A stretch of 6,966 nucleotides of DNA from Acidimicrobiaceae bacterium (GTDB lineage Bacteria > Actinomycetota > Acidimicrobiia > Acidimicrobiales > MedAcidi-G1). The DNA is taken from positions 1 through 6,966 of the forward strand of contig PACE01000046.1 in assembly GCA_002699725.1 (NCBI GenBank), written 5' to 3'. The first letter of the stretch is position 1, and the number at the start of each line of letters is the position of its first letter. This document shows, piece by piece, positions 1 to 6,966 of this stretch. The notes beneath the pieces were generated by a model. That model was given only the letters and a program-made list of their open reading frames with translations. It made no database searches and was not told the origin of the DNA. A program made the position numbers and the translations under genes.

Positions 1-1
1 C

Positions 2-592
2 GACCACACCACGGCATCTGCCGCTGTGGCCCGTGAGATCGCCGAGACTGCGTCGGCACGGGGCGTGGGCTTCGTCGACGCACCCGTGTCCGGCGGCCAG
101 GCCGGAGCGGAGAACGGCCAACTCAGCATCATGTGCGGCGGCGCCCCTGAGGTGTTCGCCGCCGTGGAGCCGGTGATCGACGCCTACGCCAGGGCGGCTG
201 TGCTCGTCGGTCCCGTCGGCCACGGCCAACTCACCAAGATGGTCAACCAGATCTGCATCGGCGGACTCATCCAGGGACTGTCCGAGGCGCTCGACTTCGG
301 ACGCCGCGCCGGCCTCGACGAGGAGAAGGTGCTCGAGGCCATCAGCCAGGGGGCCTCCGGCTCGTGGCAGATGGACAACCGGGCCCGCACCATGCTCGAC
401 CGCAGGTTTGACTACGGCTTCGCCATCGACTGGATGCGCAAGGATTTCGGGATCGTGTTCGCCGAGGCCGAGCGCATCGGGGCGACGCTCCCGGTGACCG
501 CCATGGTCGACCAGTTCTATGCCCGACTCCAGCGCCTCGGCCACGGCCGCTCCGACACCTCGACCCTCATCGAACTTCTCCGGGACGACTAG
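2..592 (+). CDS. NAD(P)-dependent beta-hydroxyacid dehydrogenase (3-hydroxyisobutyrate dehydrogenase family), 5'-truncated
   Basis: The gene is open from the window edge and ends at TAG 590-592, giving 196 residues. Family members are about 290-300 residues, so roughly 95-100 N-terminal residues with the Rossmann GxGxxG nucleotide-binding motif lie upstream. The visible part starts DHTT, then carries the substrate-binding signature DAPVSGG (residues 26-32 of the fragment). The catalytic-lysine motif GHGQLTKMVNQ follows, with Lys79 and Asn82. A second conserved lysine is in DWMRKDFG (Lys147). The C-terminal part is the all-helical dimerisation domain. The enzyme would oxidise a small 3-hydroxyacid such as 3-hydroxyisobutyrate (valine breakdown), or reduce tartronate semialdehyde, in the cytoplasm. 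The exact substrate cannot be read from this fragment. A GTG at 26 is an internal codon, because conserved family sequence continues upstream of it in frame. The family assignment is strong and the substrate is open. Confidence 0.93.
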   Translation, partial: DHTTASAAVAREIAETASARGVGFVDAPVSGGQAGAENGQLSIMCGGAPEVFAAVEPVIDAYARAAVLVGPVGHGQLTKMVNQICIGGLIQGLSEALDFGRRAGLDEEKVLEAISQGASGSWQMDNRARTMLDRRFDYGFAIDWMRKDFGIVFAEAERIGATLPVTAMVDQFYARLQRLGHGRSDTSTLIELLRDD

Positions 593-763
593 CAAGCGGT
601 TGGCGGTCAGGCAGCCGGAACGCTTCCGGCGACTGTACGGCTGGGCGTGCAGGCCCTGCCGGGCGGGGGAGTACGAGGCACCGGTCGAGTGCATGGCCTT
701 GACCTCGGTCAGGCGGTTGCGGATCCCGTCCTCGTGGGCGTCTCGGGGCTCTGAGGGCCCCCG
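593..763 (-). pseudogene. Possible remnant of a minus-strand gene, unrecognised
   Basis: One minus-strand frame (codons in phase with 694-692) is open from the TGA at 766-764 down through this stretch. Its third codon positions are almost all G or C, in contrast to the same frame between 764 and 970. The peptide includes AHEDGIRNRLTEVKAMHSTG and then a basic stretch ending CLTANR, which has a natural composition. The overlapping plus-strand frame is unusually rich in Arg, Trp and Cys. There is no start codon with a ribosome site, and the frame runs on into antisense of the dehydrogenase, so there is no clean stop. I do not recognise the family. The best reading is a decayed or truncated fragment whose upstream part was lost near 763. 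It may also be simple high-GC chance. Confidence 0.22.
614..630 (+). terminator. Perfect 7-bp hairpin 22 bases after the dehydrogenase stop
   Basis: GCCGGAA (614-620) and TTCCGGC (624-630) form a perfect 7-bp stem with a CGC triloop. It sits just after the stop codon at 592, where a 3'-end structure is expected. No T-run follows, so it is not a standard intrinsic terminator. It could be a mRNA-stabilising 3' hairpin, a U-tract-less terminator, or chance within a possible minus-strand gene remnant. Confidence 0.35.
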
Positions 764-966
764 TCACAGGCGCTCGATTTCCGCGGTGTCGCCTGAACCC
801 CTGAAGATCCGCCTAGGGGGCGTAGTACCAAACCCAAGAGTTGCTTTGGGTCCCTCAAACTGGTGCACGGATACAGGACTGCTTCCGTGAGGGGTTGAAG
901 CCAATCTTTGGCTGATCACAGCCACACCTCGTAGCCCGCGCACATCGCATAGTGGTCGTCCGGACA
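764..966. other. Non-coding convergent gap with short inverted repeats
   Basis: With 593-763 this completes the 374-base gap between the plus-strand dehydrogenase and the minus-strand SDR. I see no convincing gene. Short hairpins near or within it are GGGGC/GCCCC (745-749 with 757-761), CCCCT/AGGGG (798-802 with 815-819) and ACCCAAG/TTTGGGT (832-838 with 845-851, 6-base loop, one G-T pair). The last is the best placed to act as a 3' end for the SDR transcript coming from the right, but no strong T-run follows on either strand. Base composition is lower in G+C than the dehydrogenase to the left. Confidence 0.4.
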
Positions 967-1767
967 TCATTCACGTGGCGCACCCGGAATGCCGCCCAAC
1001 AAGTGGCTACCGGCCGTAATCCCACCGTCCAGGTCGAAGTCGGCACCGTTGAAAAATGAACTGTCATCCGAGGCAAGGAAGGCCACGGCATTCGCGACAT
1101 CGGCCATGTCACCCGCGCGCAAGATCGGTTGCCCGCCACTGAGGACGTCGCCTCTACCAAGACCCGATGTGTCCATGTCGGCCGGCAGCGACTCCATCAC
1201 CATCTCCGGGTTGCCCATCGCCGGGTTGATCGAATTGACGCGGATCCCGTATCGGCCAAGCTCGAGGGCCGCAACCTTGGTCAAGCCGCGCACACCGAAC
1301 TTGCTGGCGGCGTAGGCAGACGTACCAGCGGCAGGGTGGTGCCCGCTGATCGACGCCACATTGATAATCGACCCACCGCCACACGACCGAAGAGGCTCGA
1401 TCACGGACCGAACACCCAGGAAGGTCCCGACAGTATTCACCTCGAGCAGTCGCACGAAGTCGCTCGTCGTCGTGTGCTCGATCGGCCGCACGTGTAGGAC
1501 GGCTGCATTGTTGACCAGGGTAGTCAGGCCGCCGTATGTGTCGATGCAGAAATCGATGACCTGTTGCCACCGGTCTTCGTCAGTGATGTCGAGATGTAGA
1601 TAACGTGCGGCGTCGCCAAGTTCGCTGGCCACCTGCTTGCCCCGGTCGTCGAGCAAGTCGGCAATGACGACCTTTGCTCCGTCGGCGACTAGTCGCCGCG
1701 CTGCCAATTCTCCAGAGCCGCGCGCTGCTCCCGTCACGATCGCGATCTTGTCTTGAAGCCGCATCAT
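967..1767 (-). CDS. Short-chain dehydrogenase/reductase (classical SDR, hydroxysteroid-dehydrogenase-like)
   Basis: This 266-residue protein has the usual length of a classical SDR and should be a soluble NAD-dependent alcohol or ketone oxidoreductase. It shows the cofactor motif TGAARGSG (12-19), an acidic Asp37 at the end of the second strand that favours NAD over NADP, Asp60 in LDIT, and NNAA (86-89). The catalytic tetrad is Asn111, Ser139, Tyr152 and Lys156 (YAASK). It ends with the typical FNGADFDLDGG segment. The overall pattern resembles 3-alpha/20-beta-hydroxysteroid dehydrogenases, but substrate cannot be inferred. Oddities are Ser18 where Ile or Met is usual, and PAMGNPEM (182-189) where a Pro-Gly pair is usual. 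Two ATGs are adjacent. GGAG (1770-1773) lies 2 bases from the ATG at 1767 and 5 bases from the ATG at 1764, so the second is the likelier initiator; the longer form is given. The start overlaps the stop of the upstream NTF2-like gene, implying translational coupling. Confidence 0.93.
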   Translation of the reverse strand: MMRLQDKIAIVTGAARGSGELAARRLVADGAKVVIADLLDDRGKQVASELGDAARYLHLDITDEDRWQQVIDFCIDTYGGLTTLVNNAAVLHVRPIEHTTTSDFVRLLEVNTVGTFLGVRSVIEPLRSCGGGSIINVASISGHHPAAGTSAYAASKFGVRGLTKVAALELGRYGIRVNSINPAMGNPEMVMESLPADMDTSGLGRGDVLSGGQPILRAGDMADVANAVAFLASDDSSFFNGADFDLDGGITAGSHLLGGIPGAPRE

Positions 1768-2129
1768 TTCTCCACAGGAATCGGCGCCTGCGCATGGAAC
1801 AGGACCTCGATTTCAGTTATGAGACCGTCGACGACACGAAAGCGCTCCGCGACGAGGACGGGCAGATCCGAAATGTTGAGATCGAGGTCGTAGAACGCGA
1901 CCCCCTGCTCGCCTTCGACGATCCAGCGCACGTTTCGTACATCCTCGATCATGCCCATGCCGACGTTGGCCAGCGCTGCCACCAGGGCCTCTCGACCATC
2001 GCCGGTGTTCTTGCCCTGCTCGATGCGGACCACGTTCTCTGCCAACGGCACCTTCGTGCCGTCCTGTTCGATGAGCCCGTGAAACAGATACTTCTCGGCT
2101 GCCTCGATGACGGTGGATCGATCGGTCAT
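1764..2129 (-). CDS. NTF2-like / SnoaL-fold small protein
   Basis: The protein has 121 residues, the size of a single NTF2-like cone domain: N-terminal helices (about 6-22), a middle helix around 46-58, then strands covering RNVRWIVEG, GVAFYDLDL, LPVLVAERFRVVDG and ITEIEVLFHA. The closing pattern of a strand, a VDG turn and IxEIxxL is typical of SnoaL or ketosteroid-isomerase-like families, whose members are small isomerases, hydrolases or binding proteins. No catalytic residue is certain here. There is no signal peptide or membrane segment, so it should be cytoplasmic. The start is supported by AAGGA (2137-2141) 7 bases before ATG. The stop TGA (1766-1764) overlaps the SDR start as ATGATG, so the two are probably made together and act on the same small-molecule pathway. 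The fold call is fairly secure; the function is unknown. Confidence 0.78.
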   Translation of the reverse strand: MTDRSTVIEAAEKYLFHGLIEQDGTKVPLAENVVRIEQGKNTGDGREALVAALANVGMGMIEDVRNVRWIVEGEQGVAFYDLDLNISDLPVLVAERFRVVDGLITEIEVLFHAQAPIPVEK

Positions 2130-2156
2130 GGAGCCATCCTTCTGGACTTACCGAAG

Positions 2157-2184
2157 ATTTTCGACGGACTTGCACCGTATCCAA
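2157..2184 (-). promoter_or_regulatory. Weak candidate promoter for the NTF2-like/SDR pair
   Basis: Reading the minus strand, TTGGAT (2184-2179) is followed after 16 bases by GAAAAT (2162-2157), about 28 bases upstream of the start codon. The match to a sigma-70-type promoter is 3 of 6 and 4 of 6. The -10 overlaps an imperfect inverted repeat, CCG..GA-ttt-TC..CGG (2151-2167), which could be an operator. Both signals are weak and could be chance in this 178-base gap. Confidence 0.18.
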
Positions 2185-2307
2185 CAGCACGAACCTAGAG
2201 GCCCGAGGGACTAGCCAGAACGATCAGTAGTGGATGTGCCGCCACACGGTGGGTACTGCGACGCGTACGGATCTGAAGAGACTCGATTCAGGGATTAATC
2301 GCTTTCC

Positions 2308-3096
<789 letters not shown>

Positions 3097-3127
3097 GACA
3101 TCACCTCGTAGTCCTCAAGATAGACCC

Positions 3128-4963
3128 CTAGCGCTCGCCCAGCCCGGTGCGCTGTTCGATGCGCTGGCTGGCCTTGGAAATCGTGTAACAGAAGATCCAG
3201 TAGATCGGGACGATGAACAGGATGCTCTCCCTGGCGCTGCCCATGAACTCGGTCTGGCCGGGGATCACGATCCGGGCGATGTAGAGCAGGTCGAACACGC
3301 CGATGATGGCCAACAGCGAGGTCTCCTTGAACACCCCGATGCAGTGCCCCACCAACGGTGGGATCGCTACCCGCAGGGCCTGGGGGAGCACGATGAACAC
3401 CGTCTTTTGGGCCGTGGTCATGCCGACGGCTTCGGCCGCCTCGTGCTGCCCACGGGTCACCGACTGGAGGCCACCCCGGATGTTCTCGGCCATGTAGGCC
3501 GCCGAGAACAGGGTGTAGCCGATGACCACGGCGGCGACTTCGCTCAGGTGCATGCCCCTGGGAAGGAAGAGCGGCACCATGATCGAAAAGAAGATCAGGA
3601 TCGTGATCAGCGGTATGCCCCGCACGAATTCGATGAACCATGTCGCCAAGAGTCGAAAGATCGGCATGGTCGAAGTACGGGCCAGGGCCAGGGCAATCCC
3701 CAGGGGCACCGAGAGCACGATGGTGAAGATCGCCACCATGAATGTGATCGCGATGCCGCCGATGAAGAAGCCCCCCGGGACCTTCACGGTCGACGCGGTG
3801 TTGACGGACGTGATCAGCCACGACATCACGCCAAGTGCGAGCAACCATGCGCCGGTGTAGCGATTCCGGGACCGGGATCCGCCGGCGAACGTTGGAGCAG
3901 CCAGGGCGAAGGCGGCCAGCAGGAGCATGTCCAGGCGCAGGACCATCCGCATCGGTGAGAGGAAGGTGGCGAACCCGGCCACCAGGACCATTGCGGCGAC
4001 GATCCGACCGATCTCGCCGGTGGACGGTCGGGTGAGCCAGAGCAGCAGAGCGCTTCCGAGGACGGCGTAGGCGAGGAAGATCGGGATGTCGGTCCCGATC
4101 ACGTGGCCCATGTCGAAGTCCGGATCCCGCAGGATCAGGTAGACGAGCACGGGTGGTGCCAGGAGCCAGAGCAGCACGAGGGTGACCCGGAGCGTATTTT
4201 TCGCAAGCCGGTCTCGCAGCAGGGCGCCACCGAAGTATGCCGCTACGACGATGGCCAGCATGATCGTCCACGGCAACTTGGTGGACAACGCCACCGTCCC
4301 CGGTTCCTCCATCACCTGCGGAATGCGGGTCGGGATGTAGCTGTGGTGGCCGAACGGGATCACCCAGAGCGAGGTCACCACACCGGCCAGAGCCACCACC
4401 TGCAGGGTCAGCGTGCTGACCGTACGTTCGGCCTCGCCTCGGTCAGCGATGCGACGGAGGGATTCGCCGATCGCCACCACGACCAGGGCGGCGGCCAGCC
4501 ACTGGACGGTTGCCCCTGTACTGAAAGGGGCGAGGAGGGTGAGGAGGACGAGGAGGGCTCCGGTGGTTAGGAGCTTGCGCCCGAGGCCAGCCACTGGCAT
4601 CGTCGAGCCTGCTCGCCAGACGGCCATCGACATGCCCGTGAGGACGAGGATGATGGCGACGCATGCCCAGACTCGTAGGTACTGCTCCTCGGGGTAGGCC
4701 CGAGTCATCATCAGTCGCAGGTTTGTGGCCGGGGCGTTCCATTGTCGAATCGGGTGGAAGATGAACGACAGGAAGAACCAGGCGATGAACCCTAGGGAGG
4801 CTGTGGAGATGACTGTGAGTACGGAGTTGAACGGGCTCGAGAAGAGGTTCGCCTTCACCCATTCGCCCGGCGGCAACTTCGGGGTCTCGGGCGGAGCGGT
4901 GATCGGTACCGTCGCCGTTGCGGCAACGCTCGCGATCTCCGATCCACTCCCGAACCCGGCCAT
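3128..4963 (-). CDS. aapM: Polar amino acid ABC transporter permease, M subunit, unusually long (AapM/BztC type)
   Basis: This 611-residue membrane protein would form the translocation channel with subunit Q. A cytoplasmic N-terminus rich in Ala, Pro and Thr leads to NLFSSPFNSVLTV (39-51) and a first membrane segment at about 46-68, as in AapM proteins. The family segment TRAYPEEQYLRVW (87-99) follows. The canonical permease domain occupies about 397-600, with VRGIPLITILIFF (447-459), AAYMAENIRGGLQ (488-500) and the ATPase-coupling EAA loop EAAEAVG to LPQALRVAIPP (508-536). Recalled homologues are about 380-430 residues. The extra length is an internal block at about 150-370 with around seven hydrophobic segments, for example 184-203, 231-249, 258-277, 290-310, 318-337 and 342-360. 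The start ATG directly abuts the TAG of permease Q, with GGAG (4970-4973) 6 bases upstream, indicating coupled translation. Confidence 0.94.
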   Translation of the reverse strand: MAGFGSGSEIASVAATATVPITAPPETPKLPPGEWVKANLFSSPFNSVLTVISTASLGFIAWFFLSFIFHPIRQWNAPATNLRLMMTRAYPEEQYLRVWACVAIILVLTGMSMAVWRAGSTMPVAGLGRKLLTTGALLVLLTLLAPFSTGATVQWLAAALVVVAIGESLRRIADRGEAERTVSTLTLQVVALAGVVTSLWVIPFGHHSYIPTRIPQVMEEPGTVALSTKLPWTIMLAIVVAAYFGGALLRDRLAKNTLRVTLVLLWLLAPPVLVYLILRDPDFDMGHVIGTDIPIFLAYAVLGSALLLWLTRPSTGEIGRIVAAMVLVAGFATFLSPMRMVLRLDMLLLAAFALAAPTFAGGSRSRNRYTGAWLLALGVMSWLITSVNTASTVKVPGGFFIGGIAITFMVAIFTIVLSVPLGIALALARTSTMPIFRLLATWFIEFVRGIPLITILIFFSIMVPLFLPRGMHLSEVAAVVIGYTLFSAAYMAENIRGGLQSVTRGQHEAAEAVGMTTAQKTVFIVLPQALRVAIPPLVGHCIGVFKETSLLAIIGVFDLLYIARIVIPGQTEFMGSARESILFIVPIYWIFCYTISKASQRIEQRTGLGER

Positions 4964-6487
4964 CTAGCGCTCCACCAGTCGCATGCGGACGTTGAACCAG
5001 TTCACGACCACCGAGATGGTCAGAGAACAACTCAGGTAGAAGAGCATCCAGATGGACACCACGGGAAGGGTCATGCCGGTCTGGTTGAACACGGTGGTTC
5101 CCACCTGGACTATGTCGCTGTAGCCGACGGCGATGGCCAGCGAGGTGTTCTTGAGGAGGTTCAGGTACTGGTTGCCGGTGGGCGGCATGATGACCCGGAT
5201 GGCCTGCGGGAGCACCACATGGCGCAGGACCTGACCGCGTTTTAGGCCGACGGCCTTGGCTGCTTCGGTTTGGCCCTTGGGCACGGCCAGGATGCCACCT
5301 CGGACGTTCTCGCCGATGAAGGCGGATGTGTAGAAGAGGACGGCGAAGAACACCGAAGCGAAGCCGATCGACATGGTCAGGCCGTTCGTCCCGTAGTTCG
5401 GGAACCTGTTCTTCTGGACGATGTCGGGGCGCATGGCATCGAATGGGCGAGCCGCACCGTCGACCTCGAACTTGGCCTCCAGCACCTCGAACAGGTCGCG
5501 GCTGCTGTCGAGCGTCCACGCAGAGAGGCCGCTCCAGCGGACCACCAGAAGGACGACGACCAGGGAGGTCAGCGCCGCGAAGATCATCCGGAACCAGTCG
5601 TCGTCGGAGAGCAACAGGTGGCCAATGGCACTGCGTCGGGCAGACAGGAAGCGGCGGATCCAGGTGGTGGCGACGCCGATCGCGGCGGCGCTGAACAGTA
5701 CCTGTGGGGCGGCGGTGGGAAGTGAGTCGAACAGTTCGGCGATGGCGCCAAATACGGAGCCCAGCCAGGAGAACGCAGGATGGACGAACAGGCCAACCAG
5801 TCCGAACAGGGCGACAGTCCCGAGTGCCCACAGAATGGGAGAAGTATTGGCACCGGTTTCGTCCTGGATGCGTTGGCGACGACGGCGTACGTAGTGGGCG
5901 GCCACCGCACCGATGAGCACGACGACTGCCCACTGGTAGAAGCCGTCGGCCATGAAGACGCGGGGCATCGAGATGCCCTTGTTCGAGATGTGGAGCCATC
6001 CGTTGATGGGGCCGGAGTCGAGTCCGACACGAGGCAGGGTCGTAAGGAACGAGAACATGAAAATCATCTGCACCAGCAACGGGACATTGCGAAAGAACTC
6101 GACCCACATGGTGCCGATGCGCCGGACCAGCCAGTTGTCGGACAGGCGGGCCAGGCCGACGACCACGCCCAGGACCGTGGCGAAGATGATGCCGGCGCCG
6201 GAAATACGGAGGGTGTTGACCATCGCTGACCAGAGCGCACGCGCACCTGTGTCGGGGTGGGTGTCGATTCCTTCGCTGATCTGGATCATCACCGGTTCGT
6301 GGAGGAAGTCGAACTCAGTGCTGATGTTCCTGGCCCGGAGGTTGTCCCCAGCCTGGCTGGCCAGGAAGAACATGGCGCCGAGCACCATGACCAGCAGGAA
6401 GACCTGCGTCACCCACTTGAGGACGATGACGTCGCGCCACAGTGGTACTCGTTGAGACACCCGCTCTCGGGTGGTGGGAGCCGTCAT
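4964..6487 (-). CDS. aapQ: Polar amino acid ABC transporter permease, Q subunit, longer than usual (AapQ/BztB type)
   Basis: The protein has 507 residues, against about 400 for recalled AapQ/BztB proteins. It is the partner permease of the amino acid importer. A membrane segment at about 23-44 is followed by the family's FDFLHEP (59-65), the start of the permease domain at SAMVNTLRISGAG (87-99), and FFRNVPLLVQMIF (131-143). The second half contains TSAFIGENVRGGI (387-399), the EAA coupling loop TEAAKAVG to LPQAIRVIMPP (407-436), NQYLNLLKNTSLA (439-451) and the conserved terminal RLVER. As in AapQ, the permease domain is split by an insertion. Here it spans about 150-365, with extra hydrophobic segments at about 185-200, 218-235, 260-276 and 300-317, and a soluble stretch at 320-370. 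The start has only a weak GAAGAG-like ribosome site (6497-6502, 9 bases away); an in-frame stop lies just upstream, so no longer form is likely. Confidence 0.95.
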   Translation of the reverse strand: MTAPTTRERVSQRVPLWRDVIVLKWVTQVFLLVMVLGAMFFLASQAGDNLRARNISTEFDFLHEPVMIQISEGIDTHPDTGARALWSAMVNTLRISGAGIIFATVLGVVVGLARLSDNWLVRRIGTMWVEFFRNVPLLVQMIFMFSFLTTLPRVGLDSGPINGWLHISNKGISMPRVFMADGFYQWAVVVLIGAVAAHYVRRRRQRIQDETGANTSPILWALGTVALFGLVGLFVHPAFSWLGSVFGAIAELFDSLPTAAPQVLFSAAAIGVATTWIRRFLSARRSAIGHLLLSDDDWFRMIFAALTSLVVVLLVVRWSGLSAWTLDSSRDLFEVLEAKFEVDGAARPFDAMRPDIVQKNRFPNYGTNGLTMSIGFASVFFAVLFYTSAFIGENVRGGILAVPKGQTEAAKAVGLKRGQVLRHVVLPQAIRVIMPPTGNQYLNLLKNTSLAIAVGYSDIVQVGTTVFNQTGMTLPVVSIWMLFYLSCSLTISVVVNWFNVRMRLVER

Positions 6488-6577
6488 CGTCGTTGACTCT
6501 TCAGGTCGGGAAGGAGGTCACTCAGGGCTTGCAGGTGGTGACAGTACCCGCGGGGTCAAAGTGCCCGTGACGCGGAC

Positions 6578-6619
6578 GATCCCGGGGTCCGGGAGCTTGT
6601 GCCCCCGGACCCCGGGATC
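6578..6619 (-). promoter_or_regulatory. Perfect 16-bp stem-loop between binding-protein and permease genes
   Basis: GATCCCGGGGTCCGGG (6578-6593) and its exact reverse complement (6604-6619) form a 16-bp stem with a 10-base loop. It lies in the 155-base gap 23 bases after the binding-protein stop and 90 bases before permease Q. In the minus-strand transcript it has no following U-run. In many binding-protein ABC operons a hairpin at this position protects the upstream mRNA from 3' decay or stops part of transcription, so the binding protein is made in excess. That role is inferred here from position and strength. Confidence 0.75.
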
Positions 6620-6642
6620 ATCAATTGCGTCGGTTCGCTCGC

Positions 6643-6966
6643 TTAGCGGGCCGGCGGTGAGTAGATGAGGCCACCGTCCAACCATCCGGCGTTGGCGCTG
6701 CCCTCGCGGTACAGGCCGACCGGGTTCAGGTTGCGGTCGTAGACCTCGCCGTAGCTTCCAACCTGCAGGATCACCTGATAGAAGGCGTCGGCGGACAGAC
6801 CCATAGCGGTCTGTAGCTCGCCCTCGCCTCCGCACAGGCGTGCGACCTCGGCCTCGGCCGTGGCGCATGTGGCCTCGACGTTGGCGGAGGTGATGCCGTA
6901 CTCATCCATGATGATCATGGCGTACACGGTCCAGTTGACGGCATCGGCCCAGGCCGAGTCGTTCTG
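6643..6966 (-). CDS. aapJ: Polar amino acid ABC transporter substrate-binding protein, C-terminal part (AapJ/BztA type)
   Basis: The last 107 residues of a periplasmic or membrane-anchored binding protein are visible; the start lies beyond the right window edge. Full-length proteins of this family are about 340 residues. The fragment begins QNDSAWADAVNWTVYAM, which matches the family's W-x-D-x-V-x-W-T segment after the last strand of the second lobe. It continues with EEYG/DEYGITSANV, the GLSADAFYQVILQVGSYGEVYDRN region and the ending GWLDGGLIYSPPAR, typical of AapJ/BztA. Two cysteines (in ATCATAE and RLCGG) could form a disulfide. The GTG at 6927 is an internal valine codon, not a start. The gene is first in the operon, followed by the hairpin and then permease Q. 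Ligands of the family are glutamate, glutamine, aspartate, asparagine and other L-amino acids; specificity cannot be read here. Confidence 0.92.
   Translation of the reverse strand, partial: QNDSAWADAVNWTVYAMIIMDEYGITSANVEATCATAEAEVARLCGGEGELQTAMGLSADAFYQVILQVGSYGEVYDRNLNPVGLYREGSANAGWLDGGLIYSPPAR

Noticed and set aside
764..970. A 68-codon minus-strand frame starting ATGATG and overlapping the SDR stop by ATGA
   Set aside because: The overlap looks like coupled translation, but third codon positions are not G/C-biased, the peptide has no recognisable pattern and no ribosome site is obvious. A chance frame is more likely.
2208..2307. Terminator after aapP
   Set aside because: Only 4-5 bp stems such as CTGAA/TTCAG are present on the minus strand and none has a following T-run, so no terminator is called.
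4443..6107. A 554-codon open frame on the minus strand
   Set aside because: It overlaps both permease genes in another frame and its translation is a low-complexity Arg/Pro/His/Gly mixture with no motifs, a shadow of high-GC coding sequence.
6517..6542. GTCAC...GTGAC inverted repeat upstream of aapQ
   Set aside because: Arms are only 5 bases with a long loop; nothing distinguishes it from chance.

Overview
The window is high-GC bacterial DNA, roughly 60-65% G+C from lines counted by hand. It suggests a heterotroph living on organic acids and amino acids. The aap/bzt-type transporter and the 3-hydroxyisobutyrate-dehydrogenase-like protein fit an alphaproteobacterium or a high-GC actinobacterium such as an acidimicrobial lineage. 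The sequence alone does not settle which.

Layout. (1) Bases 1-592, plus strand: the C-terminal two thirds of a beta-hydroxyacid dehydrogenase that begins upstream of the window. (2) Bases 593-966: a convergent gap with several hairpins and a possible remnant of a minus-strand gene. (3) Bases 967-2129, minus strand: a translationally coupled pair, a small NTF2/SnoaL-fold protein followed by a short-chain dehydrogenase/reductase. (4) Bases 2130-2307: a gap with no convincing terminator and only a weak promoter candidate. (5) Bases 2308-6966, minus strand: a polar amino acid ABC transporter operon in the classic order binding protein (truncated by the window edge), permease Q, permease M, ATPase P (aapJQMP, also called bztABCD).

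How the genes work together. The transporter genes encode a complete high-affinity uptake system for glutamate, glutamine, aspartate or general L-amino acids: a periplasmic or extracellular binding protein, a permease heterodimer and a shared ATPase. A perfect 16-bp hairpin separates the binding-protein gene from the membrane genes and probably sets their relative expression. The permease genes abut (TAG directly followed by ATG), and the ATPase follows after 31 bases. The NTF2-like/SDR pair looks like a separate small catabolic unit of unknown substrate. It lies in a stretch whose base composition is lower in G+C than either flank, which suggests later insertion.

The most unusual point is the size of both permeases, 507 and 611 residues, where recalled homologues are about 400. 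The extra length of the M subunit is an internal, strongly hydrophobic block with several additional predicted membrane segments. I saw no CRISPR array, tRNA, rRNA, insertion sequence or obvious new defence system.
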